Assembly: GCA_021151695.1 (NCBI GenBank)
Contig: JAGKWU010000003.1
Span: forward strand, 1 to 64,000
From: Cellvibrionaceae bacterium
GTDB lineage: Bacteria; Pseudomonadota; Gammaproteobacteria; Pseudomonadales; Cellvibrionaceae
Length of the DNA: 64,000 nt
Reading direction: 5' to 3'
The notes beneath the pieces were generated by a model. It was given only the letters and a program-made list of their open reading frames with translations. It was not told the origin of the DNA and did not search any database. How positions within the stretch are numbered: the stretch's first letter is position 1; every line of letters starts with the position of its first letter. Of this stretch, positions 1 to 8,452 are shown piece after piece. A program made the translations under genes and the position numbers.

Positions 1-550
1 CCCGCACCCTACCCTTAAAACACAGAAGCCTTCCATGAAAATAGCCCGCCAATCCAGCAAACACAAATAATGCGGCCAGCTGTGCCATTCTTTGCACCAC
101 ATACAAAGTTGTAGAGACCATGTAGGGATGCAGCAGCCAAATGCTTGAGCTTATAAGCGCAATCCAGACAGACTCCTCTTCCTTACGGCCAAATAATCGC
201 ATGAGATTCAGTGTTGCCCAACACAACAAAATCCCCGTCAGCAGATGAAATTTGAGATTGGTTCGCTTAAACCAGTAGGCTTCGCTGGGCCAGGTATTGT
301 CGTCTAGCAGAAAGGAGCTTAATGCAAGAGGTCGCCCCATCGGGCTCGATACACCATTAAAAACAAAATTCTTAAAAGTCTCGATGTTGGTTACACCACC
401 AAACGCCCCCAACTCCTTTAAATTCGGGTAATCATCAAATAGAAACCCACCCTGCAACCCTGGCTGATAAATGAAATAAGCCAACCCAATAACTAATAAA
501 AAATAAGCTGACGGAAGAAATTTCCGCAGATCGGAACGCTCATATCTCAT
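1..550 (-). CDS. Membrane glycosyltransferase-like protein (GT-C/TMTC type), 5' part only
   Basis: An open frame runs from an ATG at 550 to the left edge (about 183 codons) with no stop, so the C-terminal part lies outside the window. The start reads MRYERSDLRKFLPSAYF, followed by a hydrophobic segment (about residues 12-30), an FLFDDYPNL motif in the first loop, then further membrane segments and an LLHPYMVSTTLYVVQRM stretch. An early acidic FDD loop followed by repeated membrane helices resembles GT-C fold glycosyltransferases of the TMTC/TPR type; family membership is inferred. It lies just downstream of pilA on the same strand, separated by a terminator, which makes pilin glycosylation an attractive but unproven role. 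The substrate cannot be told. Confidence 0.55.
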   Translation of the reverse strand, partial: MRYERSDLRKFLPSAYFLLVIGLAYFIYQPGLQGGFLFDDYPNLKELGAFGGVTNIETFKNFVFNGVSSPMGRPLALSSFLLDDNTWPSEAYWFKRTNLKFHLLTGILLCWATLNLMRLFGRKEEESVWIALISSSIWLLHPYMVSTTLYVVQRMAQLAALFVFAGLAGYFHGRLLCFKGRVR

Positions 551-561
551 TTACGAATCCA

Positions 562-590
562 GAAATAAAACTGCCCGCATAAGCGGGCAG
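562..590 (-). terminator. Rho-independent terminator of pilA
   Basis: Read on the minus strand, a perfect 8-bp stem (CTGCCCGC / GCGGGCAG) with a TTAT loop is followed by TTTTATTT. It sits 25 bases after the pilA stop and just before the glycosyltransferase-like gene, so most pilA transcripts should end here and the next gene receives read-through only. Confidence 0.85.
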
Positions 591-615
591 TTACAACGAC
601 TTAATCTAAGTTAGA

Positions 616-1059
616 TTAACGGCAAGAAGAAGGAATAAACTTATCCTTTAAAGCAGTAGTAGTATATTTAGTTGTGCATGTCCACTTAACAGAGCCAGCA
701 GTGGTCAGTGGGCTCAAAGCCAATTCACCATCACCAATACCCTTGGCAACGCCACTGTTTTTCATTTTAGCAATAACGATACCAGTTGAATTTACTGTTA
801 CAGTGGTAACGTATTTCCCTGATATAGAAGCTGCTGCTGACAAACCCGCGGACGCGTTGCTGGTTGGCAAATAACCCTTGTTACTCCAAAATTCAGTCAC
901 AGCTGTCTGAGGACCAGCAGCCAAGCTAAGCGCTTCAGAGACTTGTGAACGAGCTGTGTAGTCCTGGTATGCGGGCAGAGCCACGGCAGCCAAAATACCA
1001 ATAATCGCAACAACGATCATCAATTCAATCAAGGTAAAGCCTTTTTGTACGTTTTTCAT
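616..1059 (-). CDS. pilA: Type IVa major pilin
   Basis: Prepilin of 147 residues, the structural subunit of type IV pili (twitching, adhesion, DNA uptake). The short leader MKNVQKG is followed by the class III signal FTLIELMIVVAIIGIL; cleavage and N-methylation by PilD are expected between G7 and F8, and Glu at mature position 5 is present. Two cysteines near the C terminus (WTC...SSCR) can form the usual disulfide loop. The start is the ATG at 1059: GGGAG lies 6 bases upstream, whereas the in-frame TTG at 1065 directly abuts that ribosome site. The assembly genes pilBCD lie divergently upstream. A sigma-54 type promoter precedes the gene and a terminator follows it. Confidence 0.95.
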   Translation of the reverse strand: MKNVQKGFTLIELMIVVAIIGILAAVALPAYQDYTARSQVSEALSLAAGPQTAVTEFWSNKGYLPTSNASAGLSAAASISGKYVTTVTVNSTGIVIAKMKNSGVAKGIGDGELALSPLTTAGSVKWTCTTKYTTTALKDKFIPSSCR

Positions 1060-1118
1060 ATACAACTCCCAATAAATTAATAAGTTAACAGCCCAACATT
1101 GAATTACAAGAGTGATAC

Positions 1119-1134
1119 AGCAAAGGATATACCA
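1119..1134 (-). promoter_or_regulatory. Sigma-54 (RpoN) -24/-12 promoter of pilA
   Basis: On the minus strand TGGTATATCCTTTGCT matches the -24/-12 consensus: the invariant GG and GC are present with exactly 10 bases between them, and TTGC is complete. It lies about 60 bases upstream of the pilA ATG. RpoN with the PilS/PilR pair is the known control of pilA in Pseudomonas. The pilS and pilR genes are not in this window. Confidence 0.8.
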
Positions 1135-1305
1135 CCTTTCTCTGCACCATTATTTTATTTGTCAATTAGCATAAAATATCTACAAGACCGCTCCAGGAAG
1201 TAACCTTCGTTCCCACTCACGGTAACAACAATACCCGACTAAAGAGAACTGAATCACACTTCGAAATACCATCAAACAAAACAGATCTGCAGCCAACTTC
1301 ATTAG

Positions 1306-1322
1306 TTGTCAAAAAGTGACAA
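1306..1322. promoter_or_regulatory. Palindrome in the pilA-pilB divergent spacer
   Basis: TTGTCA-N5-TGACAA is a perfect inverted repeat about 170 bases upstream of the pilA -24 element and about 40 bases before a TATAAT (1361-1366) that may be the pilB -10. It could be an operator or an activator site; PilR is known to bind TGTC-containing sites, but assignment here is a guess. The rest of the 418-base spacer shows no gene. Confidence 0.4.
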
Positions 1323-1477
1323 TTTTGGGCACCCAGGGGATATAGTGGCGCATTATGCTCTATAATTATCCATTCAAGGAAATCTAGCAATTACAGCAAG
1401 TTATCGTATATTGTTGAGCTTATTGGTTAACTTGCGTCAATAACGCAAATTTCCGGCAAATTTGAGGGGGTATATAA

Positions 1478-3196
1478 GTGAATACGTCGACACATCTGAA
1501 CGGTCTGGCTCGTCGCTTGGTGGCCGATAATTTAATCGACCCCGAAATTGCCCGGAAAATGCTTGCCCAATCTATGAAGGAGAAGATTCCTTTTGTTCAA
1601 TATCTCGTTAGCAATGCGTTATTGGATGCCAGAAGTATCGCTCAGGTTGCCTCCGATGAATTTGGCGTTCCGCTGTTCGATCTGGACTCACTAAGCCGTG
1701 ACGCCATTCCGGAAAAGCTTGTCGATGAAAAGCTCATACGCAAGCATCATGCACTGCCAATAATAAAACGTGGCACCAGGCTATTTTTAGCGGTAGCGGA
1801 CCCTACAGATCTCCACGCACTTGATGAAATTAAATTCAATACAGGCCTAAATACTGACGCCATACTCGTTGAAGCGGATAAGCTCTCTGCGGCTATAGAA
1901 CGTTTCCTGACAGCACAAGAAAATCTGAATGATGCTCTCGGGGGGTTGGATGACTCAGATTTAGAGTCACTCGACGTACAATCCACAGCCAACAGCGGTG
2001 ATGACGACGAGACATCCGAGGCAGATGAGGCCCCTATAGTTAAATATATAAATAAGGTACTGCTGGATGCAATTAAAGGTGGAGCTTCAGATATTCACTT
2101 TGAGCCCTATGAAAAAGCTTATCGCATTCGCTTTCGTACCGACGGTGTGCTGCACGAAATAGCCAAACCACCTGTAAACCTGGCAACTCGCATGGCAGCT
2201 CGCCTTAAGGTAATGTCCCAAATGGACATTTCGGAAAGACGGGTCCCCCAGGACGGTCGCATCAAACTCAAGGTATCCAAGACACGTGCTATCGATTTCC
2301 GGGTTAACACGCTGCCCACATTGTTCGGCGAAAAAATTGTACTGCGTATTCTTGACCCCAGCTCCGCAAAGTTGGGTATTGACGCTTTAGGTTATGAAGA
2401 TTTTCAGAAGAAACTCTATCTGGATGCATTAGCCCAATCCCAGGGGATGATTCTGGTAACGGGCCCAACAGGTAGTGGTAAAACCGTGTCGCTATACACT
2501 GGGCTCAACATACTCAATACCCCGGAGCTCAATATTTCCACCGCAGAAGACCCGGTGGAGATAAATCTTGAGGGTATTAATCAAGTACAAATGAATACCA
2601 GGGTCGGACTTACCTTTGCCGAGGCGTTGCGTTCGTTTTTACGGCAAGACCCGGACATAGTTATGGTAGGTGAAATACGGGATCTGGAAACAGCGGAGAT
2701 TGCGATTAAAGCAGCCCAGACCGGCCACTTGGTGTTATCAACGCTTCACACCAACAGCGCTCCGGAAACCCTAACTCGTTTAATGAACATGGGGGTTCCT
2801 GCTTTTAACATTGCCACAAGCGTAAGCTTGATTATTGCCCAACGACTGGCTCGTCGCTTATGTACAATTTGTAAAAAACCAGCTACAGATATACCTCAAA
2901 ATATACTTACTGAAGAAGGATTTGATGATATTGGAATCCCCCGCTCTGAATTCCAATTATTTCACCCTGTAGGCTGTCAAAACTGCAATGGAGGTTATAA
3001 GGGGCGGCTGGGCGTTTATGAAGTGGTTCGCATCACCCCGGAGATAGCCAACATTATAATGGAGGGAGGAAACTCTCTACAAATTGCCCGCACAGCGAAA
3101 GCAGCGGGGTTTAATAATTTACGAATTTCTGCATTGCGCAAAGTCGCAATGGGATTAACCAGCCTTGAAGAGGCAAACCGCGTAACCAAGGATTAA
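1478..3196 (+). CDS. pilB: Type IV pilus assembly ATPase PilB
   Basis: Hexameric cytoplasmic ATPase (572 residues) that powers pilus extension. The N-terminal T2SSE_N region occupies roughly residues 1-160. The Walker A motif GPTGSGKT is at 329-336, followed by the Asp-box, the Walker B region (DPDIVMVGEIRD) and the His-box (GHLVLSTLHTN). A tetracysteine zinc site (CTIC...CQNC) lies in the C-terminal third, all as in functional PilB. The start is a GTG at 1478 preceded by GAGGGGG at 1464-1470. pilC begins 3 bases after the stop, so pilB-pilC-pilD are one operon. Confidence 0.96.
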   Translation: MNTSTHLNGLARRLVADNLIDPEIARKMLAQSMKEKIPFVQYLVSNALLDARSIAQVASDEFGVPLFDLDSLSRDAIPEKLVDEKLIRKHHALPIIKRGTRLFLAVADPTDLHALDEIKFNTGLNTDAILVEADKLSAAIERFLTAQENLNDALGGLDDSDLESLDVQSTANSGDDDETSEADEAPIVKYINKVLLDAIKGGASDIHFEPYEKAYRIRFRTDGVLHEIAKPPVNLATRMAARLKVMSQMDISERRVPQDGRIKLKVSKTRAIDFRVNTLPTLFGEKIVLRILDPSSAKLGIDALGYEDFQKKLYLDALAQSQGMILVTGPTGSGKTVSLYTGLNILNTPELNISTAEDPVEINLEGINQVQMNTRVGLTFAEALRSFLRQDPDIVMVGEIRDLETAEIAIKAAQTGHLVLSTLHTNSAPETLTRLMNMGVPAFNIATSVSLIIAQRLARRLCTICKKPATDIPQNILTEEGFDDIGIPRSEFQLFHPVGCQNCNGGYKGRLGVYEVVRITPEIANIIMEGGNSLQIARTAKAAGFNNLRISALRKVAMGLTSLEEANRVTKD

Positions 3197-3199
3197 CCT

Positions 3200-4462
3200 A
3201 TGGCGACCGTTACAACACAATCAAAAGCAAAAACTACTGCGCCCGCAAAACCAAGCGTGGTGACCAATACCTATACCTATAAAGGTGTTGATAAAAAAGG
3301 TACGCAAGTCCAAGGTGAGATCAACAGCTCCAGCCCCGCGTTGGCCAAAGCCCAATTATTGAAGCAAGGCATCTCCGCCAAGTCGGTTACCAAAAAGTCC
3401 AAACCCTTATTTGGCGGGGAAGGCAAAGCAATTAAACCAGCTGACATCGCTGTATTTGCTCGCCAGATGGCCACAATGATGAAAGCGGGGGTCCCACTGG
3501 TACAGGCATTTGATATTGTTGCCGATGGCCTGGAGAATCCCAACTTAAAAAAATTAGTCTTAAATATTCGCGACAGTGTGGCAGCCGGGGGGGGATTCGC
3601 CCCGTCTCTTCGCCAGCATCCCAAGTATTTCGACGATCTATTCTGCAACCTGGTTGAAGCCGGTGAGCAGGCTGGCGCATTGGAAACGTTGCTTGACCGA
3701 GTGGCTACCTATAAGGAAAAGACAGAGCAGTTAAAGGCAAAAATCAAAAAGGCACTCAGTTATCCAATTGCTGTTGTAATCGTGGCTATTGTTGTAACGG
3801 GTGTTTTGCTTGTAAAAGTGGTGCCGCAATTCGCAGAAACATTTAGCAGCTTCGGAGCCAATCTACCTGCATTCACGCTGTTTGTTTTACATCTATCTGA
3901 ATTAGCTCAGAAATATTGGCTGTTCTTTTTGTTTGGGATGGCAGGGTTTTTCTTCGTTTTTAAAGAAGCCAATCGCCGATCTGTTGCTTTCTCTTATATG
4001 GTTGACAGATATGTCCTCAAAATTCCGGTTGTAGGCCAAATTATTTACCTGTCCGTAATGGCTCGCTTTGCTCGTACCCTATCCACCACATTTGCAGCAG
4101 GTGTGCCTCTGATTGAAGCATTGTCATCTGTGGCAGGAGCAGCGGGCAACAAAATCTATGCAGATGCCATTATTAAAGTTAGAGAAGATGTATCTACAGG
4201 TATCCAATTAAATACTGCATTGAAAACAACAAATATATTCCCCACCCTTCTTATTCAAATGGCCGCTATTGGTGAAGAGTCTGGTGCATTGGATGCAATG
4301 CTAGACAAGGTCGCTACTTACTATGAAGAAGCAGTGGATAATACCGTGGACAGCCTCACCTCTCTTCTGGAACCCATGATTATGTCCGTACTTGGCATCT
4401 TGGTGGGTGGACTCATGGTTGCGATGTATATGCCTATCTTCCAACTCGGCAGCGTGGTGTAA
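3200..4462 (+). CDS. pilC: Type IV pilus inner membrane platform protein PilC
   Basis: Polytopic inner membrane protein (420 residues) that couples the PilB/PilT motors to pilin polymerisation. It has a cytoplasmic N terminus of about 80 residues and two T2SSF domains (about 85-208 and 288-410). Three hydrophobic segments are visible near 187-210, 235-255 and 385-410. The second domain repeats the ARFARTLSTTFAAGVPLIEAL pattern typical of the family. It follows pilB by 3 bases and precedes pilD by 2, so co-translation is likely. Length and layout are normal. Confidence 0.96.
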   Translation: MATVTTQSKAKTTAPAKPSVVTNTYTYKGVDKKGTQVQGEINSSSPALAKAQLLKQGISAKSVTKKSKPLFGGEGKAIKPADIAVFARQMATMMKAGVPLVQAFDIVADGLENPNLKKLVLNIRDSVAAGGGFAPSLRQHPKYFDDLFCNLVEAGEQAGALETLLDRVATYKEKTEQLKAKIKKALSYPIAVVIVAIVVTGVLLVKVVPQFAETFSSFGANLPAFTLFVLHLSELAQKYWLFFLFGMAGFFFVFKEANRRSVAFSYMVDRYVLKIPVVGQIIYLSVMARFARTLSTTFAAGVPLIEALSSVAGAAGNKIYADAIIKVREDVSTGIQLNTALKTTNIFPTLLIQMAAIGEESGALDAMLDKVATYYEEAVDNTVDSLTSLLEPMIMSVLGILVGGLMVAMYMPIFQLGSVV

Positions 4463-4464
4463 CA

Positions 4465-5364
4465 GTGTCTGATTTTCTAAAGATTCTTGAATTATTTCCT
4501 GCGGCAGCCTTAGCTGCCGCAGGCATTTTAGGCTTACTGGTTGGCAGCTTTTTAAATGTTGTTATATACCGCTTGCCCAAAATGATGGAGCGGGAATGGC
4601 GTGAACAATGTGTTGATTTTCTTGGTATTGAAAATTTAAAGGAGCTTGAAAAGTTTCAGGCCACATCAGTCAAGTTTAATTTGGTCACCCCTAACTCTAC
4701 ATGCCCACACTGCGGCCACCAAATCCGACCTTGGGAAAATATACCAATCATTAGCTATATGGCACTGAGAGGCAAATGCTCCTCCTGTAAAGCGAGTATT
4801 TCTATTCGCTATCCGATCATAGAATTGGTTACGGGTGTTTTGTCCACGGCGGCAGTATTTGTTTTCGGCGCTAACGCCGCTGGCCTGGCTGCCATGTTTT
4901 TTTTCTGGTGCCTAATTGCACTCACCATGATTGATGTTGACACGCAATTACTGCCAGACAGCATTACTCTACCCTTGTTATGGCTGGGTTTGATCGCGAA
5001 TCATTTTGGCTTATTCACCAACCTCGATAGTGCTGTCATAGGGGCAGTTGCCGGTTATCTTTCACTCTGGTCCGTGTATTGGCTATTTAAATTGCTGACA
5101 GGAAAGGAGGGCATGGGCTACGGCGATTTCAAGTTACTGGCAGCTCTGGGGGCCTGGTTAGGTTGGCAAATGTTGCTGCAGATAATTTTGCTGAGCGCGC
5201 TGGTGGGGGCGATTATTGGTATCAGCATGATTGTGCTGCGCGGCCGCGATAGAAATATTCCCATACCTTTTGGTCCTTACCTCGCTGTAGCTGGCGCTAT
5301 TGCACTGCTGTGGGGTCATGATATCAACCAGCTCTATTTAAACTACGCCTTCGCTCACCACTAA
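4465..5364 (+). CDS. pilD: Prepilin peptidase / N-methyltransferase PilD
   Basis: Bifunctional inner membrane aspartic protease (299 residues) that cleaves prepilin leaders and N-methylates the new N terminus; its substrates include PilA in this window. The N-terminal methyltransferase loop carries a zinc tetracysteine (C80, C83, C105, C108). The protease part has the acidic pairs IDVD (157-159) and GMGYGDFK (D221), expected to supply the two catalytic aspartates. At least seven membrane segments are visible. It starts at GTG 4465, two bases after pilC; coaE follows one base after the stop, so all four genes look transcribed together. Confidence 0.95.
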   Translation: MSDFLKILELFPAAALAAAGILGLLVGSFLNVVIYRLPKMMEREWREQCVDFLGIENLKELEKFQATSVKFNLVTPNSTCPHCGHQIRPWENIPIISYMALRGKCSSCKASISIRYPIIELVTGVLSTAAVFVFGANAAGLAAMFFFWCLIALTMIDVDTQLLPDSITLPLLWLGLIANHFGLFTNLDSAVIGAVAGYLSLWSVYWLFKLLTGKEGMGYGDFKLLAALGAWLGWQMLLQIILLSALVGAIIGISMIVLRGRDRNIPIPFGPYLAVAGAIALLWGHDINQLYLNYAFAHH

Positions 5365-5365
5365 G

Positions 5366-5983
5366 ATGTCTTTAACAAACATTATGATTGTAGGGCTCAC
5401 TGGCGGTATAGGAAGCGGTAAATCTGAGGTATCCCGTCGCTTTGAGAAGCTGGGAATATGTGTAGTGGATGCAGACAAGGTCGCCAGAGAGGTAGTAGAA
5501 CCCGGTAAACCTGCGCTGGATGCAATCGCCAATCATTTCGGCAAGGATATTCTCAACGACGGCCAAGCACTGGATCGCGCCAGGCTGCGCAATATCATTT
5601 TTTCCAGTCCAATCGAAAAGCAATGGCTGGAAGCTTTACTACATCCGGTCATTCGCGCGGAAACTATTGTGCAACTACAATCCAGCAGCAGCGCTTACGT
5701 CATACTCATGTCCCCCCTGTTGCTGGAGACAGATCAATATAAATTGGTAGATCGGGTTTTAGTCGTAGATGCCAGCGAAAGTTTGCAGCTAGCCCGCGCA
5801 AGCGCCAGGGACGGGAACTCACCAGAACAAATTGAACGTATAATGGCGACCCAAATGAATCGTCAGGAACGCCTGGAGCGAGCCGACGATGTTATTCACA
5901 ATCACAATGACTTAAACGAACTGCAAGCGCAGATTGACGAGTTACACATCCACTATCTGCAACTTGCGAAAGAAAAGCGTTAA
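5366..5983 (+). CDS. coaE: Dephospho-CoA kinase
   Basis: Catalyses the last step of coenzyme A synthesis, ATP-dependent 3'-phosphorylation of dephospho-CoA. The protein has 205 residues, a normal length, with a P-loop GGIGSGKS at residues 13-20 and DADKVARE shortly after. The start chosen is ATG 5366, one base after the pilD stop; a second ATG at 5384 (MIVGLTGG) would also fit the family and no strong ribosome site separates them. Linkage pilD-coaE-yacG is the usual order in Pseudomonas-like genomes. Confidence 0.94.
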   Translation: MSLTNIMIVGLTGGIGSGKSEVSRRFEKLGICVVDADKVAREVVEPGKPALDAIANHFGKDILNDGQALDRARLRNIIFSSPIEKQWLEALLHPVIRAETIVQLQSSSSAYVILMSPLLLETDQYKLVDRVLVVDASESLQLARASARDGNSPEQIERIMATQMNRQERLERADDVIHNHNDLNELQAQIDELHIHYLQLAKEKR

Positions 5984-5987
5984 ACCT

Positions 5988-6188
5988 ATGTCAGAAAATC
6001 AAAAACAACCGCCGCTTCAACTCAAATGTCCCACCTGCAATAAAATAGTGCTGTGGAATGACGATTTTCCCCATCGTCCTTTTTGCAGTGATCGCTGCCG
6101 TTTAATTGATTTGGGAGAATGGGCCAGCGAAAATCATCGCATCGCAGGGGAAGCCATAACCCCGTCCAATGACGACTCAGAAGGTTAA
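5988..6188 (+). CDS. yacG: DNA gyrase inhibitor YacG (zinc-binding)
   Basis: Small zinc protein of 66 residues. The CPTC and CSDRC pairs form the four-cysteine zinc site and are followed by the conserved IDLGEWA segment. In E. coli YacG binds GyrB and inhibits gyrase; that role is taken from the family. It starts 4 bases after coaE and closes the pilBCD operon. An in-frame ATG further upstream (5934) lies inside coaE and is not used here. Confidence 0.93.
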   Translation: MSENQKQPPLQLKCPTCNKIVLWNDDFPHRPFCSDRCRLIDLGEWASENHRIAGEAITPSNDDSEG

Positions 6189-6214
6189 ACGACTTATCGA
6201 ATAAGCCGTTTTAA
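6188..6214. terminator. Shared terminator between convergent yacG and mutT
   Basis: AACGACTTAT-CGA-ATAAGCCGTT forms a 10-bp stem with one A-C mismatch and a three-base loop, followed by TTTT on the plus strand. On the minus strand a few T residues follow as well. It overlaps the stop codons of both convergent genes. Confidence 0.65.
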
Positions 6215-7146
6215 TTCCACCATTCACTGATAGCCGCTATACCTTGTCCGCCTCGAACAATAGCTTCCGCCAAGTCCGCCTCTGTCATACCGCCGAGGGC
6301 ATATACAGGTACGGCAATCGGCTCAATAAGTTCACTGAAGACATCCCATCCTATGGGTACCTGTCCTGGATGAGATGATGTGTGCTGAACGGGTGACAAC
6401 AATAGATAATCCGCACCTATACTTTGTGCCTTTGCCAGCTCCTGTGAGTTGTGGCAGGAAGCTCCCAACAAAATATTGCCGGCCACAGGGCGTTGCTGGC
6501 AACGCATTAATTCATGGGAGTTTAAATGCAAACCGGCATTTGGCAGCGGGCAAGATGCAAATAATTCAGGAGAGCAATTCAGCTGCAATTGCGCCTTGAA
6601 CCTGGCGCATAGCAAGGCGAGCGGCTCCGCCACAGAAACCATCATATTGGTTTCTAGCATACGTAACTGAACCAGTCGAATACCGCACTTTAAGGCATTC
6701 TCCGCACGATTCAGGCACTCTTCGATAGAAGTGAAATCTCCTGTAATCAACAATCGCCTGGGCAATTTGATAGCGGAAATAATCGGGCGGTTTGCGGCGG
6801 GAAACTCATATTGATGTAAATCCGCAGGCGCCACCCACTGAATGGGTTGGCCTTCATTGCCGATGGGCTGACCGCTGAACGCCACAACCTTATGCACATC
6901 CAGCAAAACCTGTTTATCACCATAATCGTGCCGGATTTTTATCAGCGGCTCTGTAGCGCTTATATCAATCGCCAGCTCTTCATAAAGCTCGCGTTTAAGC
7001 GCTGCAAAAAGCGACTCACCTGGTTCAACTTTGCCACCGGGAAATTCCCACAACCCGCCCTGATGACTATTATCAGGGCGTTTGGCGATTAATATATTGC
7101 CGTCAGAATTGACGATCACTCCCACGGCAACATGCACTAATTTCAC
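6211..7146 (-). CDS. mutT: Nudix hydrolase MutT fused to a thiamine-phosphate-synthase-like domain
   Basis: Two-domain protein of 311 residues. Residues 1-130 form a MutT Nudix domain with the complete Nudix box starting GGKVEPGES and ending RELYEELAI (about 37-60), expected to hydrolyse 8-oxo-dGTP. Residues about 135-311 look like a ThiE/TenI TIM barrel (GASCHN, SPVQHTSSHPG, YALGGM). This fusion is known in Pseudomonas relatives; the second domain departs from the usual ThiE phosphate and Mg motifs, so thiamine synthesis is uncertain. The start is GTG 7146, which has AAGGA at good spacing; TTG 7152 is in frame but too close. It follows argJ by 9 bases. Confidence 0.88.
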   Translation of the reverse strand: MKLVHVAVGVIVNSDGNILIAKRPDNSHQGGLWEFPGGKVEPGESLFAALKRELYEELAIDISATEPLIKIRHDYGDKQVLLDVHKVVAFSGQPIGNEGQPIQWVAPADLHQYEFPAANRPIISAIKLPRRLLITGDFTSIEECLNRAENALKCGIRLVQLRMLETNMMVSVAEPLALLCARFKAQLQLNCSPELFASCPLPNAGLHLNSHELMRCQQRPVAGNILLGASCHNSQELAKAQSIGADYLLLSPVQHTSSHPGQVPIGWDVFSELIEPIAVPVYALGGMTEADLAEAIVRGGQGIAAISEWWN

Positions 7147-7155
7147 ACACAATCC

Positions 7156-8376
7156 TTACGAACGATAATCGGCGTTAATACGAACATATTCGTAAGAGAG
7201 ATCAGTGGTCCACAGGGTTTCCGCGAAATTGCCGCGTCCCAGTTGGATATTAATCGCGATCTGGGTGCCGTTCATAACCTCCTGACCTTGCGCTTCCGTA
7301 TAGCTGGCAGCGCGACCGCCGTTCTCGACAATCAGCACATCATTCAAATGCACGATAACTTTAGTCGCATCGAGATTTTCCAAACCGGCATAACCAATAG
7401 CGGCAACAATACGTCCCCAGTTTGGATCTGAAGCAAACAATGCGGTCTTGATTAACGGGGAGTGCGCCACCGCATAACCGACATCCAGGCATTCATCACG
7501 AGTCGCACCGCCACTCACCGCAACAGTCACAAACTTGGTAGCACCTTCACCATCGCTCACGATACTTTGTGCGAGATATACGTGTGCAGCCAAAATAAGT
7601 TCGCGCACTTTTTCGTAGAGTTCGCCACTTGGCTCGGTAATTTCCGGTAGATCCACCTGGCCACTGGCAATCAAAATGCACGAGTCGTTGGTAGAGGTGT
7701 CGCCATCAATCGTGATGCGGTTGAAAGATTTATCGGCAGCTTCTTTTGAAAGTTGTTGCAACACCGGTTGTGCAATTTTCGCATCTGTCGCTATGTAACC
7801 CAGCATGGTTGCCATATTGGGCTTGATCATGCCAGCGCCCTTGGCAATACCATTCACAGAGATGGTTTTACCTTTATATTCAATTTGCTGGCTAAAACCT
7901 TTTGGACGAGTGTCGGTGGTCATGATGCCGGCACCTGCGTCATCCCAACCATTTTCGGTGGCTTTTTCCAACGCTTCGGGAATCACGGCAATAATTTTTG
8001 CAACCGGCAAAGGCTCACCAATAACACCGGTAGAAAATGGCAGAACCTGCTCTGGCTTAACACCTTTGGCACTCGCTATAGCGGCACAAGTTGCTTTGGC
8101 ATCAGCAAGTCCCTGAGCGCCGGTACAGGCGTTGGCATTGCCAGAGTTAATCACCAGATAACGAATGGCCGCTTTGCTCAAGTGCTCGCGACATACAGTT
8201 ACAGGGGCCGCGCAAAAAGCATTTTTTGTAAATACACCGGCGACACTGCTGCCTTCAGCCAATTCAAACAACACCACATCGCGGCGATTCACTTTTTTAA
8301 TACCGGCGCACACTGCAGTTAATTTCACACCTTGTACGGGGTGCATATGGGGGAAGGGATATTCGCCAACGGCCAT
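7156..8376 (-). CDS. argJ: Bifunctional ornithine acetyltransferase / N-acetylglutamate synthase
   Basis: Arginine biosynthesis enzyme (406 residues) that recycles the acetyl group from N-acetylornithine to glutamate. It is an Ntn-type autoprocessing protein: the motif GMIKPNMATML places the self-cleavage site between A189 and T190, the new N-terminal Thr being the nucleophile. The N-terminal half has NSGNANACTG and the C-terminal half SDPNWGRI, both conserved. It lies between secA and mutT in the same direction, as in Pseudomonas. Whether it is mono- or bifunctional cannot be told from the sequence. Confidence 0.95.
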   Translation of the reverse strand: MAVGEYPFPHMHPVQGVKLTAVCAGIKKVNRRDVVLFELAEGSSVAGVFTKNAFCAAPVTVCREHLSKAAIRYLVINSGNANACTGAQGLADAKATCAAIASAKGVKPEQVLPFSTGVIGEPLPVAKIIAVIPEALEKATENGWDDAGAGIMTTDTRPKGFSQQIEYKGKTISVNGIAKGAGMIKPNMATMLGYIATDAKIAQPVLQQLSKEAADKSFNRITIDGDTSTNDSCILIASGQVDLPEITEPSGELYEKVRELILAAHVYLAQSIVSDGEGATKFVTVAVSGGATRDECLDVGYAVAHSPLIKTALFASDPNWGRIVAAIGYAGLENLDATKVIVHLNDVLIVENGGRAASYTEAQGQEVMNGTQIAINIQLGRGNFAETLWTTDLSYEYVRINADYRS

Positions 8377-8452
8377 AATAAAAATCCTGAAATATTTGTT
8401 ACCGTTGCCAGCCGCCAGAAAACACTTCTAGCGACCAGCCACTCAACTCTCG

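Noticed and set aside
7753..8322. Long open frame opposite argJ
   Set aside because: It is the antisense frame of a well-supported gene; no ribosome site, signal or family pattern.
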